A stretch of DNA of 64,000 bases from Firm-08 sp045541535 (lineage in GTDB: Bacteria; Bacillota; Clostridia; Oscillospirales; QAKW01), in contig JAZQJG010000066.1 in assembly GCA_045541535.1 (NCBI GenBank), forward strand, positions 1 to 64,000, given 5' to 3'. The stretch's first letter is position 1. The number at the start of each line of letters is the position of its first letter. Made by a program: the position numbers and the translations under genes. The notes beneath the pieces are model-generated. The model saw only the letters and a program-made list of their open reading frames with translations, was not told the origin of the DNA and did no database searches. Positions 39,235-50,100 of the stretch are shown here, piece after piece.

Positions 39235-41197
39235 ACGAATCAAGACCCTCCGACCCCACGACACGGTGTCGTTGGTCCTGCCGGTGCTCTTTATTTTGCT
39301 GACCGCCACCACACGGGTGTGGTGGATCGTCGGCGTGGAGGCACTGGCACTGTTGGGCTATTATATCTTCCGCTTCTTTGCCCGCAAGCATCACAACGAG
39401 CGGCTCTTTTCCTATCTGCAGAATATGACGGAGTTTCTGGACGAGGCCAGTCGGGACAACCTGACTTCCTTTCCCATGCCCATCACCCTGCTGGATTCCA
39501 AGGGTATCGTTTTGTGGTACAACGATCTCTTTCACAACATTCTGCAGGGTCACAACGTGCCCAGTGTGTTCGGTGAGGAGATCGGCAAGCTGTGCGATTC
39601 CATCTATCTGGATCAGATCGCCGGCGGCAGACAGCGCTTTGACGTCAGCTTTCAGGGCAAATACTACACCGTCTACGCCATGCGGCAGGGGCTGAAAAAT
39701 CAAAAGGAGCATTATTTCGCCCTCTACTGGATGGAGGATGACAAGATCAAGCGGGAAAACCTGCGCCTGAAAAATGAAAAGCTGTGTCTGTGTTACATTA
39801 TGATCGACTCCTACGACGAGATCCCCTCGGACATTTCCGAGATACAAAAGTCCAATTTCGTTACCCGTGTGGACGTTAAGGTGAGAAATCTGGCCCGTAG
39901 CGTGGACGGCGTGCTGAAAAAGCTGGAAGTGGACAAATATCTTTTGATGTTTGAGCGGCATAAGCTGCAACAACTGGAAAAGAACAAATTCCAGATTCTG
40001 GAGGAGGTCAAGGAGGTCTCCATTGACGATCGGGTACACGCCACCCTGTCCATCGGCGTAGCCAAAATGAGCGGCGAGATGCGTAAGATCGACCACGCCG
40101 CCCGCGCGGCGCTGGATATGGCCCTCTCTCGAGGCGGAGATCAGGCCGCTGTAAACACCGGCGAAAAATACGTCTTTTACGGCGGTAAGGCTCAGGCGGC
40201 GGAAAAGCGCAAGCGTGTCAAGGTGCGCATCATTGCCGAGGCCTTTGCCACCCAGGTCACCACCGCCGACCGTGTGCTGATTATGGGGCACAAGTTTGCG
40301 GATCTGGATTGCATCGGCGCCGCCCTGTCGTTGGCCCATTGTGTCAACATTCTGGCCACCCCCGTTAATATCGTCATTCATCCAAAGGAAAATCTGGTGG
40401 GCAATCTCATTGACAGTGTGATGGATACGCCGGAATATGCCGACGTTTTCGTAGACCCCATCCGCGCCCAAAAGCTGATCACCGAAAATACCCTGCTGAT
40501 CATCGTGGACACCCATTCTTTGGGGTATATGGAAAACGACAAGCTTTATCATATGGCCACCCGTGTGGCCCTCATTGACCACCATCGCAAGGTGACCAGC
40601 GGCGCCGTGGAAAACGCCTTGATCCATTTCCACGAGCCCAACGCATCCTCCTGTTGTGAGATGGTCGCCGAGCTCATTGACAATCTGCCCGGTTGCCGCA
40701 TCGGCAAAACCGAGGCCAACGCCCTGATGGCGGGTATCATTCTGGATACCAAAAACTTCACCGAGCGCACCGGCGTGCGTACCTTTGAGGCGGCGGCCTA
40801 TCTGAAGGGCTGTGGCGCCGATACCGCTCAGGTGCAAAAATTCTTTAAGAGCGATATCGACACCTACAAGCGGCAACTGGAAATTATGGGCAGTGCCGTG
40901 CTGTACGGTGACAATATGGTGGCGGCCTACGACGCCCCGCCTTTCCCCGGCATCAAGATGCTGGCGGGTAAATCTGCCGACGAGCTGTTGGGCCTGAAGG
41001 GGGTACACGCCTCCTACGTGCTCTACCGTGAGGAGGGACAGACCCATATCTCCGCCCGTGGGGAAGGGGATAAAAACGTGCAGACCGTGATGGAAGCCCT
41101 GGGAGGCGGCGGTCACCGTTCTGCCGCCGGCGCACAACTGGATTGCAGTCTGGAAGAGGCGCTGGAGCAACTATTGCAACTCATCAACGAAAAGTAA
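39227..41197 (+). CDS. gdpP: Cyclic-di-AMP phosphodiesterase GdpP
   Basis: Membrane enzyme that hydrolyses c-di-AMP to pApA. The 656-residue protein has two N-terminal transmembrane segments (about 14-50), a PAS-like sensor (about 65-160), a degenerate GGDEF domain (about 175-310) and DHH-DHHA1 catalytic domains from about 340. The catalytic motifs are GHKFADLDCIGAALSL, VDTHS, IDHHRK (DHH) and C-terminal GGGGHRSAAGAQ. Controls turgor, K+ transport and beta-lactam tolerance in relatives. Sits between yybS and rplI. Confidence 0.96.
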   Translation: MNKRIKTLRPHDTVSLVLPVLFILLTATTRVWWIVGVEALALLGYYIFRFFARKHHNERLFSYLQNMTEFLDEASRDNLTSFPMPITLLDSKGIVLWYNDLFHNILQGHNVPSVFGEEIGKLCDSIYLDQIAGGRQRFDVSFQGKYYTVYAMRQGLKNQKEHYFALYWMEDDKIKRENLRLKNEKLCLCYIMIDSYDEIPSDISEIQKSNFVTRVDVKVRNLARSVDGVLKKLEVDKYLLMFERHKLQQLEKNKFQILEEVKEVSIDDRVHATLSIGVAKMSGEMRKIDHAARAALDMALSRGGDQAAVNTGEKYVFYGGKAQAAEKRKRVKVRIIAEAFATQVTTADRVLIMGHKFADLDCIGAALSLAHCVNILATPVNIVIHPKENLVGNLIDSVMDTPEYADVFVDPIRAQKLITENTLLIIVDTHSLGYMENDKLYHMATRVALIDHHRKVTSGAVENALIHFHEPNASSCCEMVAELIDNLPGCRIGKTEANALMAGIILDTKNFTERTGVRTFEAAAYLKGCGADTAQVQKFFKSDIDTYKRQLEIMGSAVLYGDNMVAAYDAPPFPGIKMLAGKSADELLGLKGVHASYVLYREEGQTHISARGEGDKNVQTVMEALGGGGHRSAAGAQLDCSLEEALEQLLQLINEK

Positions 41198-41212
41198 AAG
41201 GAGAACGTAAAT

Positions 41213-41656
41213 ATGAAGGTAGTATTACTTGCTGACGTAAAGGGCAAGGGTAAAAAGGGCGACACCGTCAACGTTGCCGACGGTTACGGCCGTAATTTTC
41301 TCATTGCCAAGGGGCTGGCCGCACCGGTAGACGCCCAGCTTCAAAACGATTTTGCCGGTAAAAAGCAAAGTGAGATCTTTAAGGAGGAGCAGGCCGAGGC
41401 CGCCGCCAAGGAAGTGGCCGCCAAACTGGAGGGTAAAACCATCACGCTGCCTGCCAAGGGCGGCGACAGCGGTAAGCTGTTCGGCAGTCTGACCACCAAG
41501 GAGATCGCCGCCGCACTCTCCAAGGAGACCGGCGCCACCATTGATAAAAAGAAACTTGTGGCCGAGACCATCAAGGCCTTCGGCAGTTATCCCGTTACCG
41601 CCAAGCTTCATAAGGGCGTGGTGGCTAAATTTACCGTCAACGTGGTAAAAGAATAA
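41213..41656 (+). CDS. rplI: Ribosomal protein L9
   Basis: A 147-residue large-subunit protein. The N-terminal domain (MKVVLLADVKGKGKKGDTVNVADGYGRNFLIAKGLA) is highly conserved, followed by the long connecting helix and C-terminal rRNA-binding domain (LHKGVVAKFTVNVVKE). Start ATG follows AAAAGGAGAA. Normal length and context. Confidence 0.98.
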   Translation: MKVVLLADVKGKGKKGDTVNVADGYGRNFLIAKGLAAPVDAQLQNDFAGKKQSEIFKEEQAEAAAKEVAAKLEGKTITLPAKGGDSGKLFGSLTTKEIAAALSKETGATIDKKKLVAETIKAFGSYPVTAKLHKGVVAKFTVNVVKE

Positions 41657-41684
41657 ACACTCCCACAACACAACGGAGGTTATT

Positions 41685-43046
41685 ATGGAATTTGACGCTT
41701 TAAAGCAAATGCCCCATTCCATTGAAGCGGAGCAATCGGTGATCGGCGCGCTGATCATGGATCCCGCCTGCTTTGATCAGATCACGGGCTTTTTGAAGCC
41801 GGAGCATTTTTATCACGAAAAATACGGTCGCATTTTTCAAACCATTTCCTATATGAATATGGATAATGAAAAGACCGATTTCGTTACCGTACTGGAAAAG
41901 GTGCGGGCCGCCGGCATTTACGACGAGGAAGAGGGCAAGCGGGTGTTGTACGATCTGGCCCAGAGCGTGCCCACCTCGGCCAACGTGGTGGCCTATGCCC
42001 GCATCGTGGAGCAAAAGGCCAAACTGCGGCAACTGATCACCGCCTGCAGTGAGATCAACGAGGCGGCCTACGCCCAAAACGAAGAGGTTGCCAAAATTCT
42101 GGATATGGCGGAAAGCAAGATCTATGAGATTATGCAGAGCCGCCAGAACACCGAGCTGACCCATATCAAGAGCGCCATCGTGGAAGCCTACGACGCTTTG
42201 TCCGAGCGTTGCGAGAACCGTGGCTCCATTCAGGGTGTGGCCACCCATTTCTCTGCCTTGGACCAGTATTTGCTGGGTCTGGGCAAGGGCGATCTGGTAC
42301 TGATTGCCGCCCGTCCCGGTATGGGTAAAACCGCCTTTGCGCTCAATATTGCCGAAAACGTGGCACGCGGGGGTAAGGATAAGGCGACCCGCGCCGCCAA
42401 TAAAGAACATAAGACCATCGCCGTCTTTTCTCTGGAGATGTCCAACGAACAGCTGGTCAACCGTCTGTTGTCCTCTGCCTCCGGCGTTATGAACACCAAG
42501 TTCCGTAGCGGCGAGCTGGACAGTAACGAGTGGCGTGCCATCAATCAGGCGGCCGAGTTGTTATCCCGTACCGATATTTATCTGGACGATACTCCCGGTA
42601 TCACCGTTCCCCAGATCAAGGCCAAATTGCGCCGCCTGAAAAATCTGGATCTGGTGATCATCGACTATTTGCAGTTGATGGAATCCGCCAAAAAGACCGA
42701 CGGCAGAACCCAAGAGGTTTCCGAGATCTCCCGTTCCCTCAAGCTGATGGCCAAGGAATTCGGTATTCCCGTGATTGCCCTGTCCCAGTTGTCCCGTGGA
42801 CCGGAGAGCCGTCCCGACAAGCGCCCCCAGATGAGCGATCTGCGTGAATCGGGCGCCATCGAGCAGGATGCGGATATCATTATGATGCTGTATCGTGACG
42901 ATTATTATAACAAAGAAAATTCCCAGACCCCCGGCATCTGCGAGTGTATCATCACCAAAAACCGCCATGGTTCCTCCGGTACGGTACAATTGCACTGGTC
43001 GGGTGAAAATACCAGATTCTCCGATCTGGAACAACGGTATGAATAA
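41685..43046 (+). CDS. dnaB: Replicative DNA helicase DnaB
   Basis: A 453-residue hexameric helicase (DnaC in Bacillus naming). The N-terminal primase-interaction domain begins MPHSIEAEQSVIGALIMDP. The RecA-like motor has Walker A ARPGMGKTAF, EMSNEQLVNRLLS, Walker B LVIIDYLQLM and the arginine-rich ALSQLSRGPESRPDKRP. SD is ACGGAGG. Its last 8 bases overlap tilS. Confidence 0.98.
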   Translation: MEFDALKQMPHSIEAEQSVIGALIMDPACFDQITGFLKPEHFYHEKYGRIFQTISYMNMDNEKTDFVTVLEKVRAAGIYDEEEGKRVLYDLAQSVPTSANVVAYARIVEQKAKLRQLITACSEINEAAYAQNEEVAKILDMAESKIYEIMQSRQNTELTHIKSAIVEAYDALSERCENRGSIQGVATHFSALDQYLLGLGKGDLVLIAARPGMGKTAFALNIAENVARGGKDKATRAANKEHKTIAVFSLEMSNEQLVNRLLSSASGVMNTKFRSGELDSNEWRAINQAAELLSRTDIYLDDTPGITVPQIKAKLRRLKNLDLVIIDYLQLMESAKKTDGRTQEVSEISRSLKLMAKEFGIPVIALSQLSRGPESRPDKRPQMSDLRESGAIEQDADIIMMLYRDDYYNKENSQTPGICECIITKNRHGSSGTVQLHWSGENTRFSDLEQRYE

Positions 43047-44292
43047 ACGCATTGCCGCCGCCCTGACGGGCCCCTGTGGTCTGCGGGCCGGCGATCATAT
43101 CACCGTGGCCCTGTCCGGTGGACGGGATTCGGTGGTGTTGGCCCACGCCTTGCTGGCTGTGGCAGGGGAACTGGGGCTCACCCTTTCCGCTCTTCACATC
43201 CATCACGGCCTGCGCTCCGCCTCCGACGGGGAGGAGCAGTTTGTCAGAGAACTGTGCCGGAGCCGGAACCTGCCCCTGTCGGTGCGCCGCCTGCAGATCA
43301 CCCCGCAAAAGGGGGAGAGTCTGGAGATGGCGGCCCGCGCCGCCCGCTACGCCGTATTTGCCGAATACGTGGGGGAAGGCCGCTACGTTGCCACCGCCCA
43401 CCATCTGGACGATTGTATGGAAACCTTTTTCATCAATCTTTGCCGTGGTTGCGGCAGTAAGGGGCTCAGCGCCATCCCTCATCAGCGGGACGGCATCATT
43501 CGCCCTCTGCTGGATTGCCCCGGGGAGACGGTGCAGGCCTACGCCGAACAGCAGGGTCTGCAATGGGTGGAGGACGAGAGCAATGCCGACACCTATTATC
43601 TGCGCAATTTTATCCGTCACGAAATCCTGCCCCGACTCAAGGGGCGGCAGGACGTGTCCTTTACCGCCGGCTTTGCCGCCACCCTGTCCAATTTGCGGGA
43701 GGAAAACGAGTTTCTGGAGCAGGCGGCGGGAACGGAGGAACTAACCCATCGGCCGCTGGCCTGGCGGGTGCTCAAGGTCCGGTGTCCCGCCTTGACCCGA
43801 GAACGCTTTGAGCAGATCTACGGACGGATACAGGCGGGGGAGAAAAGCTTTGAGGAACAGGTGCAGGGGGATTTGTTCGCCCGATGGGAAAAAGGGGAGA
43901 TCTCCTTTTATCGGCGAAGCGCCCAACGGCCCATCCCTCTGCAAAAGTTGGAGGAAACGCTGTCCCTGTCCGATAAAAAAACAATTTATTTGAAAGAAAT
44001 TCACAGCGAGTTTACAAATTTTGATATGGACTGTGATAAAATAGGTGATACTCTGTATATAAGCTCCCGTAAAGCGGGGGACGAGATCACCCTGCCCCGA
44101 CGTCCGAGGAAGAGCCTGAAAAAACTCTTTGCCGAGGAAAAGGTGAAAAATCGGGAAGAGGTGGCGGTGATTCGGGACGGACAGGGCGTCCTTTGGGTGG
44201 AAGGCTTTGGCGCCGATGAGCGCAGTGCGCCCGACGGTAATACAAAACGTGCATATCGTGTGGTTGTGACGACTACTGATAAAAATAAGTAG
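43039..44292 (+). CDS. tilS: tRNA(Ile)-lysidine synthetase
   Basis: Converts C34 of tRNA-Ile(CAU) to lysidine. The 417-residue protein has the N-type ATP pyrophosphatase loop VALSGGRDSVVL, HIHHGLRSASDGEEQFV and TAHHLDDCMETFFINL, with the C-terminal TilS domain ending in SRKAGDEITLPRRPRKSLKKLF. I use the ATG at 43039, which overlaps dnaB by 8 bases; earlier in-frame codons are inside dnaB. The C-terminal segment around 43960-44060 is noticeably AT-richer than the rest. Confidence 0.95.
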   Translation: MNKRIAAALTGPCGLRAGDHITVALSGGRDSVVLAHALLAVAGELGLTLSALHIHHGLRSASDGEEQFVRELCRSRNLPLSVRRLQITPQKGESLEMAARAARYAVFAEYVGEGRYVATAHHLDDCMETFFINLCRGCGSKGLSAIPHQRDGIIRPLLDCPGETVQAYAEQQGLQWVEDESNADTYYLRNFIRHEILPRLKGRQDVSFTAGFAATLSNLREENEFLEQAAGTEELTHRPLAWRVLKVRCPALTRERFEQIYGRIQAGEKSFEEQVQGDLFARWEKGEISFYRRSAQRPIPLQKLEETLSLSDKKTIYLKEIHSEFTNFDMDCDKIGDTLYISSRKAGDEITLPRRPRKSLKKLFAEEKVKNREEVAVIRDGQGVLWVEGFGADERSAPDGNTKRAYRVVVTTTDKNK

Positions 44293-44302
44293 GAGAGAAA
44301 AA

Positions 44303-44848
44303 ATGAAAATTCATAAGGACGTAAAGTACGTGCTGATTTCCGAGGCACAACTGAAGGAAAAGGTAGAGCAACTGGGTGCCAGGATTACCGAGGACTTTCG
44401 GGGCAAGCATCCGGTGGTGGTGTGCATTCTCAAGGGAAGCGTGGTCTTTATGGCCGACCTGATGCGCGCCATTGATCTGGACATTGATATTGACTTTATG
44501 GTGGTTTCTTCTTACGGCGCCGGCACCAAGAGCGGCGGCAACGTTAAGATCGTCAAGGATCTGTCGGTGGACATCACCGGCCGTGACGTGATCATCATTG
44601 AGGATATTCTGGACAGCGGTAACACCCTGTCCAATCTGATCCGTTTGTTGGATTGCCGCGGCGCCTCCTCTATCAAGCTGTGCGCCCTGCTCAACAAGCC
44701 GGATCGCCGCACCGCCGAGGTGCATCTGGACTACGAGGGGTTCGTTATTCCGGACGAGTTTGTCATCGGCTACGGTCTGGACTATAACGAGACCTATCGC
44801 AATTTGCCCTACGTCGGCGTACTGAAGGAAGAAGTTTATTCCAAATAA
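44303..44848 (+). CDS. hpt: Hypoxanthine phosphoribosyltransferase
   Basis: Purine salvage: hypoxanthine or guanine plus PRPP to IMP or GMP. At 181 residues it has VVCILKGSVVFMADL, the PRPP-binding signature VIIIEDILDSGNTLSNL, and FVIPDEFVIGYGLDYNETYRNLPYVG. It lies 10 bases after tilS and 19 before ftsH, an ancient and widespread gene order. Confidence 0.97.
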   Translation: MKIHKDVKYVLISEAQLKEKVEQLGARITEDFRGKHPVVVCILKGSVVFMADLMRAIDLDIDIDFMVVSSYGAGTKSGGNVKIVKDLSVDITGRDVIIIEDILDSGNTLSNLIRLLDCRGASSIKLCALLNKPDRRTAEVHLDYEGFVIPDEFVIGYGLDYNETYRNLPYVGVLKEEVYSK

Positions 44849-44867
44849 AACCTAAGGAGATACCGTT

Positions 44868-46808
44868 TTGAAGAAGAAAAAGAAAGTAAGCGGACTGCTG
44901 TTTTATATCCTGATTATGGTGATTATCGTGGTGGGACTCTCCGTCTTCACCCGTGGTAAGGCAGAGGATAAAAACGTGTCCTTCCACGGCCTGGTGGAAC
45001 TCTTTGAGCAGGATCAGGTAGCCACCTTTACCGTAGAGGGGGCTAAGGTGACCTGTAAGCTGGTGGATGGCAGCGAAAAGACCCATACGCTGCTCAGTCT
45101 GGGGCTGTTTGACGAATACGTGATGCCCCTGACCGCCGAATGTAAAAATCTGCAGGACTATAACTTTGAAGAGGGCTTTGTATTGCCCTGGTGGGTCAGC
45201 TATCTGCCCCTGTTTTTGCTCAGCGGCGTGATCATCTTTATGATCGTGATGTCCAATCGGCAGATGAACGGCGGCAAGGCCCCCAATTTCGCCCGTGCCC
45301 GTGTGCGTATGGCAGAGGACGATAAGGACAAAAAGACCTTTGCCGACGTGGCCGGCGCCGATGAAGAAAAAACAGAGCTTTCCGAAATGGTGGATTTCCT
45401 CAAAAATCCCCAGAAATATATGGCGCTGGGCGCCCGTATTCCCAAGGGCGTACTGTTGGTGGGCCCTCCCGGAACGGGTAAGACCCTGCTGGCCAAGGCC
45501 ACGGCAGGGGAGGCCGGCGTGCCCTTTTTCACCATCAGCGGTTCCGATTTTGTGGAGCTGTACGTAGGTGTGGGCGCCAGCCGTGTCAGAGATCTGTTTG
45601 AGCAGGCCAAAAAGGCGGCTCCCTGTATTATCTTTATTGATGAGATCGACGCCGTCGGTCGCCAGAGAGGCACCGGTCTTGGCGGCGGTCACGACGAAAG
45701 AGAGCAGACCCTCAACCAGTTGCTGGTGGAGATGGACGGTTTCGGTAAAAACAGCGGTATCATCGTGATGGCCGCCACCAACCGCGCCGACGTTTTGGAT
45801 CCCGCTCTGTTGCGTCCCGGCCGTTTTGACCGTCAGGTCTACGTGGGCTATCCCGATCAGAAAGGTAGAGAAGAAATTCTGCAGGTCCACGCCGTTGATA
45901 AGGTGTTTGCCTCCGACGTATCCTTTAAGGATATCGCCAAGGAGACCATTGGCTTTACCGGCGCCGACCTTGAAAATCTCTTAAACGAAGCGGCCCTGCT
46001 TGCCGCCCGTAACGATCAAAAGGAGATCACGGCGGCCAATATTCAGGATGCGGTGATGAAGGTGGCCGTTGGCCCCGAAAAGAAATCCCGCAAGATTTTG
46101 GAAAAAGAACGCCGTCTGACCGCCTTCCACGAGGCGGGTCACGCCGTGGTTGCCAAATATCTGCCCACCGCCGATCCCGTCCACGAGATCAGCATCATTC
46201 CCCGCGGCACCGCCGGCGGTTATACCATGCATCTGCCTCAGGAGGATCTGTCCTATTCCACCCGCAGTGAGTTGTACGAGCGTATCGTCAGCCTGTTGGG
46301 AGGCCGTGCCAGCGAAAAGCTGACGTTGGACGATATTTCCACCGGCGCCTCCAGCGATATCCAGCGCGCCACCGCCATTGCCAAGGATATGGTCACCAAG
46401 TACGGCTTTTCCGAGACCCTTGGTCCCATCCTCTACGGCGGCGAGAGCAGAGAGGTATTTCTGGGCCGTGATTTCTCCAATCAGGCCCAATGGTCCGAGG
46501 AGACCGTGGCCGTTATTGATAAGGAGATCAAGGCTTTGGTGGACAAAGCCTATCAACAGGCCCTTGACCTGCTCACCGAGCACCGTGACCAGTTGGACGC
46601 CGTGGCGGCCTATTTGCTGGAGCACGACAAGATGACCGGCGAGCAGTTTGAAAACGTGATGAAGGGTCTGCCGGCCGACGGCGAGCCCGAAGAGGCCCCC
46701 GCCGAGGAGAGCGACGCTCCCGTGGCCGACACCCCTGTGGCAAACCCCGTGGAGCCTGCCGCTCCCGAGGCAACCAACACCCCCGCCACCGAGGACGAAA
46801 CCGAATAA
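44868..46808 (+). CDS. ftsH: ATP-dependent zinc metalloprotease FtsH
   Basis: Membrane-anchored AAA+ protease. It is 646 residues, starting with TTG after AAGGAGA. Two transmembrane helices (about 9-27 and 107-128) flank a small extracytoplasmic domain. Walker A GPPGTGKT (199-206), FIDEIDAVGRQRG, zinc-site HEAGH (421-425) and the third ligand in GASSDIQRA are intact. The last 50 residues are an acidic, Pro/Ala-rich tail (EEAPAEESDAPVADTPVANP). This is the canonical copy; compare the soluble FtsH-like domain at 24012-28055. Confidence 0.97.
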   Translation: MKKKKKVSGLLFYILIMVIIVVGLSVFTRGKAEDKNVSFHGLVELFEQDQVATFTVEGAKVTCKLVDGSEKTHTLLSLGLFDEYVMPLTAECKNLQDYNFEEGFVLPWWVSYLPLFLLSGVIIFMIVMSNRQMNGGKAPNFARARVRMAEDDKDKKTFADVAGADEEKTELSEMVDFLKNPQKYMALGARIPKGVLLVGPPGTGKTLLAKATAGEAGVPFFTISGSDFVELYVGVGASRVRDLFEQAKKAAPCIIFIDEIDAVGRQRGTGLGGGHDEREQTLNQLLVEMDGFGKNSGIIVMAATNRADVLDPALLRPGRFDRQVYVGYPDQKGREEILQVHAVDKVFASDVSFKDIAKETIGFTGADLENLLNEAALLAARNDQKEITAANIQDAVMKVAVGPEKKSRKILEKERRLTAFHEAGHAVVAKYLPTADPVHEISIIPRGTAGGYTMHLPQEDLSYSTRSELYERIVSLLGGRASEKLTLDDISTGASSDIQRATAIAKDMVTKYGFSETLGPILYGGESREVFLGRDFSNQAQWSEETVAVIDKEIKALVDKAYQQALDLLTEHRDQLDAVAAYLLEHDKMTGEQFENVMKGLPADGEPEEAPAEESDAPVADTPVANPVEPAAPEATNTPATEDETE

Positions 46809-46810
46809 CC

Positions 46811-46847
46811 AAAAAGAGCAAAGCGATTTGTCGCTTTGCTCTTTTTT
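46811..46847 (+). terminator. ftsH terminator
   Basis: AAAAAGAGCAAAGCGA-TTTG-TCGCTTTGCTCTTTTTT. Confidence 0.92.
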
Positions 46848-46865
46848 ATGGGTTTTTAGCTCCGT

Positions 46866-46975
46866 CAAATGGCTACTGAAATTCCGAACTGCGCATTTTA
46901 GATGGAGGTTTTGCAGGGCAAAACCAAACCGACGTTATTCGTTTTTTCGTTATTCGTTATTCGTTTTTGCGGCGA
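46866..46975 (-). repeat. Repeat block: R4 copy 2 and R3 heptamer array
   Basis: On the minus strand, 46898-46871 repeats the 28-base R4 word (one mismatch). At 46937-46970 the plus strand shows GTTATTCG units (four, one interrupted by TTTT), equal to the AATAACG-type array at 58778-58812. The remainder up to the SLH gene (46976-47169) is AT-rich with TTGACA at 47054 but no clear -10 at proper spacing; nothing else is supported. Confidence 0.6.
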
Positions 46976-47169
46976 CAGCCGTTTTTTGTATATATTATAC
47001 AAAAAAGTCTCTTGCTTTTTGACACTTCCCACAAGCAAACAACTATTGCTTTTTTGACAAATATAAGGTAAAATATAGTATGAGTAATAGACTGCACTTT
47101 TATATCCTTTTATACTTCTTATAATTATAAATATATAAAGGGTCAGTCGGAAAAAGGAGAGAATGCAAT

Positions 47170-50100
47170 ATGTTGAAATCAAAACGCGTACTCAGCTTGA
47201 TTTTGGCGATCTTTATGTTGGTCAGCATGCTGACTTGCATCGTTCTGCCCACGGCAAGTGCGGAAAACACCCTGTCCGTTGCAGAGCGCTTTGCCAAGAT
47301 TAAGGCCACAGACAGCGACAATGACGGTGTGTTTACCCCTGCGGCAAACGTCGTCTTTGTCAATCCGAGCTTCGGCACGGGTACCTTCACCTACAAATAC
47401 GGTGACGGTACCACTTGGGGTAACGGTGTTACCTACGAGCTGACCCTCGGCGAAAACGCTTTTAAAAAATTGCAAGAGGGTATCTACGCTTGTCGTGATG
47501 CCTGGAATGCCCATGGCGGCACCGTGGCCGACTACACCGGTCCCGACACCGTTGTCGTTTGCCCCGGCACCTACGCAGGTGACCAGTGGCAAAAGACTGA
47601 GTGGGTTATTTACAACCTGCCCTCCGATTGGGATGACGGCGCTTATACCGACCTGTTCACCCTGAACGTTGTGGGTCCCCAGGCAGGTATTTCCCCCGTA
47701 ACCGACGGTATTGACCATGCCAACCCCACTCCTCAGAACGGCAGAAGCGTGGACACCAAGAAGGAAGCTGTTTCCACCTCCACCATGTGGGAAGCTACCA
47801 ATGCTCACTACATCGTTGACGGTATGGCTTTCAAGGGCGCCCATAACTTCTATTTCAGAGGCACCTCTGCCGGCGTTTACTATGCTCAGACGTTTAGAAA
47901 TATCTATCATCAGATCGACGTTGAGTATCAGGACAGCAACGGTTATACCTACTTCCGTGGCGCCGGTGTTGCCTGTAACCGTAGCTTTGAGATGAACAAC
48001 TACTACCTGAAGTATAAACAGATCAACTACACCAAGGCAACCGGTAACAACAAGCTGATCGCCACCCGTATGGTGATGGATAACTTCTATCAGGATTCCC
48101 ACGAGATCGACTATCTTTCCGACCAGCACAAGCAGGGCTTCCAGATGCATTGCTATCTCACTCCCTATAAGAGTCAGGCCCCCGGCTTTTTGGGTAAGGA
48201 CGTAAAGGGTTCTCATTGGGAGATCAAAAACTCTGTTGTTAACAACACCAAGTCCAATCACTGGATGCGTTTCTACACCCATGATAGCAACTATGCCGAC
48301 GATGCAAACGGCGGCACGGCGGCCATGGACTCCCTGAACATCAGCTACATCAACAACCTGTTCTACAATCCTGCCCAACTTGTCCGTACCACCTATGCCA
48401 ACAGCAAGTGGAACGGCGCCGATCAGGCTACCATCAAGGACGACGGTGGCTTCGGTGACACCATCTCCTTCCAAAACGGTTGGGCTTTCACTCAACAGTC
48501 CGGTATGCTGAACTTCACCTTCTCCGAGAACACCATTCAGTACACCTCCGCTGCTCTCAACGACCGTTACAACGGCGCCGGCGGCAGAGAGGCCAAAACG
48601 GCCGGCGGTACCTTCTTTAACATTAACGACGATACTTGGAACAAGCTGGCCGATACCGCCAACAACAAGATCGACTGGGTATTTAAGGACAACACCCTCA
48701 TCGTTCCCACTCCTTATACCCTCTCCTCCAAGTTCTATCTGACCAACACCTCCGATGCGGCGGCCAAGGCCAACGCTCACGGTACCCACTTTGACGCCTC
48801 CTCCATTCTGGTGATGAACCAGAACAACGAGGTTTGCACCTTCTATCAGAGTAACCACGATATGAAGGACATCTACGCCTCCGACAAGATGGCCGGCGGT
48901 GTCAGAGAAATGTTCGGTGTTACCAACGGTGCCCAGATGGCAATTGCGGATTCTCAGGTAGAGATCCGTAAGTCCCAGAACAATCACTGTCCCGTTCCCG
49001 GCTTTGACGGTAAACTGATGATCGTTCCTCAGAACAATGCCACCACCCACGACGTGAAGGATCTGTTTACCTTCCGTGGTGAGGGCGTTGAGATCGTCAA
49101 ACTGGTTGATACAAACGGCACCGAGGTGACCGGTAAGGTCAACCCCAAGGATCTGGACGGTTATAAAGTAACGGCGCAGCTCAAGGGTGACAAGTCCGTT
49201 TGTAACGTGACCTTCACCATCAGCATCGCCACCGATGACAAATATCTGTTTATCGATCCCACCAACTCCGTTACCTCCTATGAATTTAACGGCAAGACCT
49301 ATACTTTGAATTCAAGCAACCGTGTCGCTCAGTTTAATCTGGCACAGGCGGATGCAATGGTCAATGCTTCCGATGCTACCCGCAAAAAGGTAGTTGTATT
49401 CCTGCCCGGTACCCATACTCCCGGTAACAACCAGCTCAAGAGCAATATGGCTCTGCTGGGTCCCCAGTTCGGTGTCTCTCCTGTAACCGACAACTTCACC
49501 CTGGCCACCGGCCGTGGCATTACCAAGAATGCCGAAAACAGCTATGCCATTGATACCACCAAGGAAGCTGTTCTGAAGAACGGCTACTGGGATATCTACC
49601 GTACCGAGGTTGCGGTATACGTTGACGGTTTTGTCTTTGACAACGCCCGTTTCAACATTTCCAACGCTACCGTTGGTGTAAACGGCTGGCACTTTGCCAT
49701 GCGCGGCGCCCTGCTGGGTCTGTCCATCAACAACGTATTCCTCAACGGTTGGTCCTCCACCACTGTCGGCGGTTTCGGCACCAGCTACGCCAGCCAAGGT
49801 ATCAAGGGCTTCCTGCAGATGAAGGACATCTATGCGGCAGGTCTCGGTAAGACCGATTATAAGAACATTATCGATACCACCGCCATCAACGTCAATCTGG
49901 ATCATATGTACGTTGAAAACAGATACACCTCTGCACTCTTCCGTGTACAGGCCACCAACGGTAAAAACCTGATGATCCATCCCGGTCAGGTTACCTTTAA
50001 GCTCAAGAATTCCAAGTTTATCAATATGTATGATAACTGGAACTTTATGTATCCTAACTACGTTGACCCGATGGTCAGCTCTTCCACCTGGGGCGGCACC

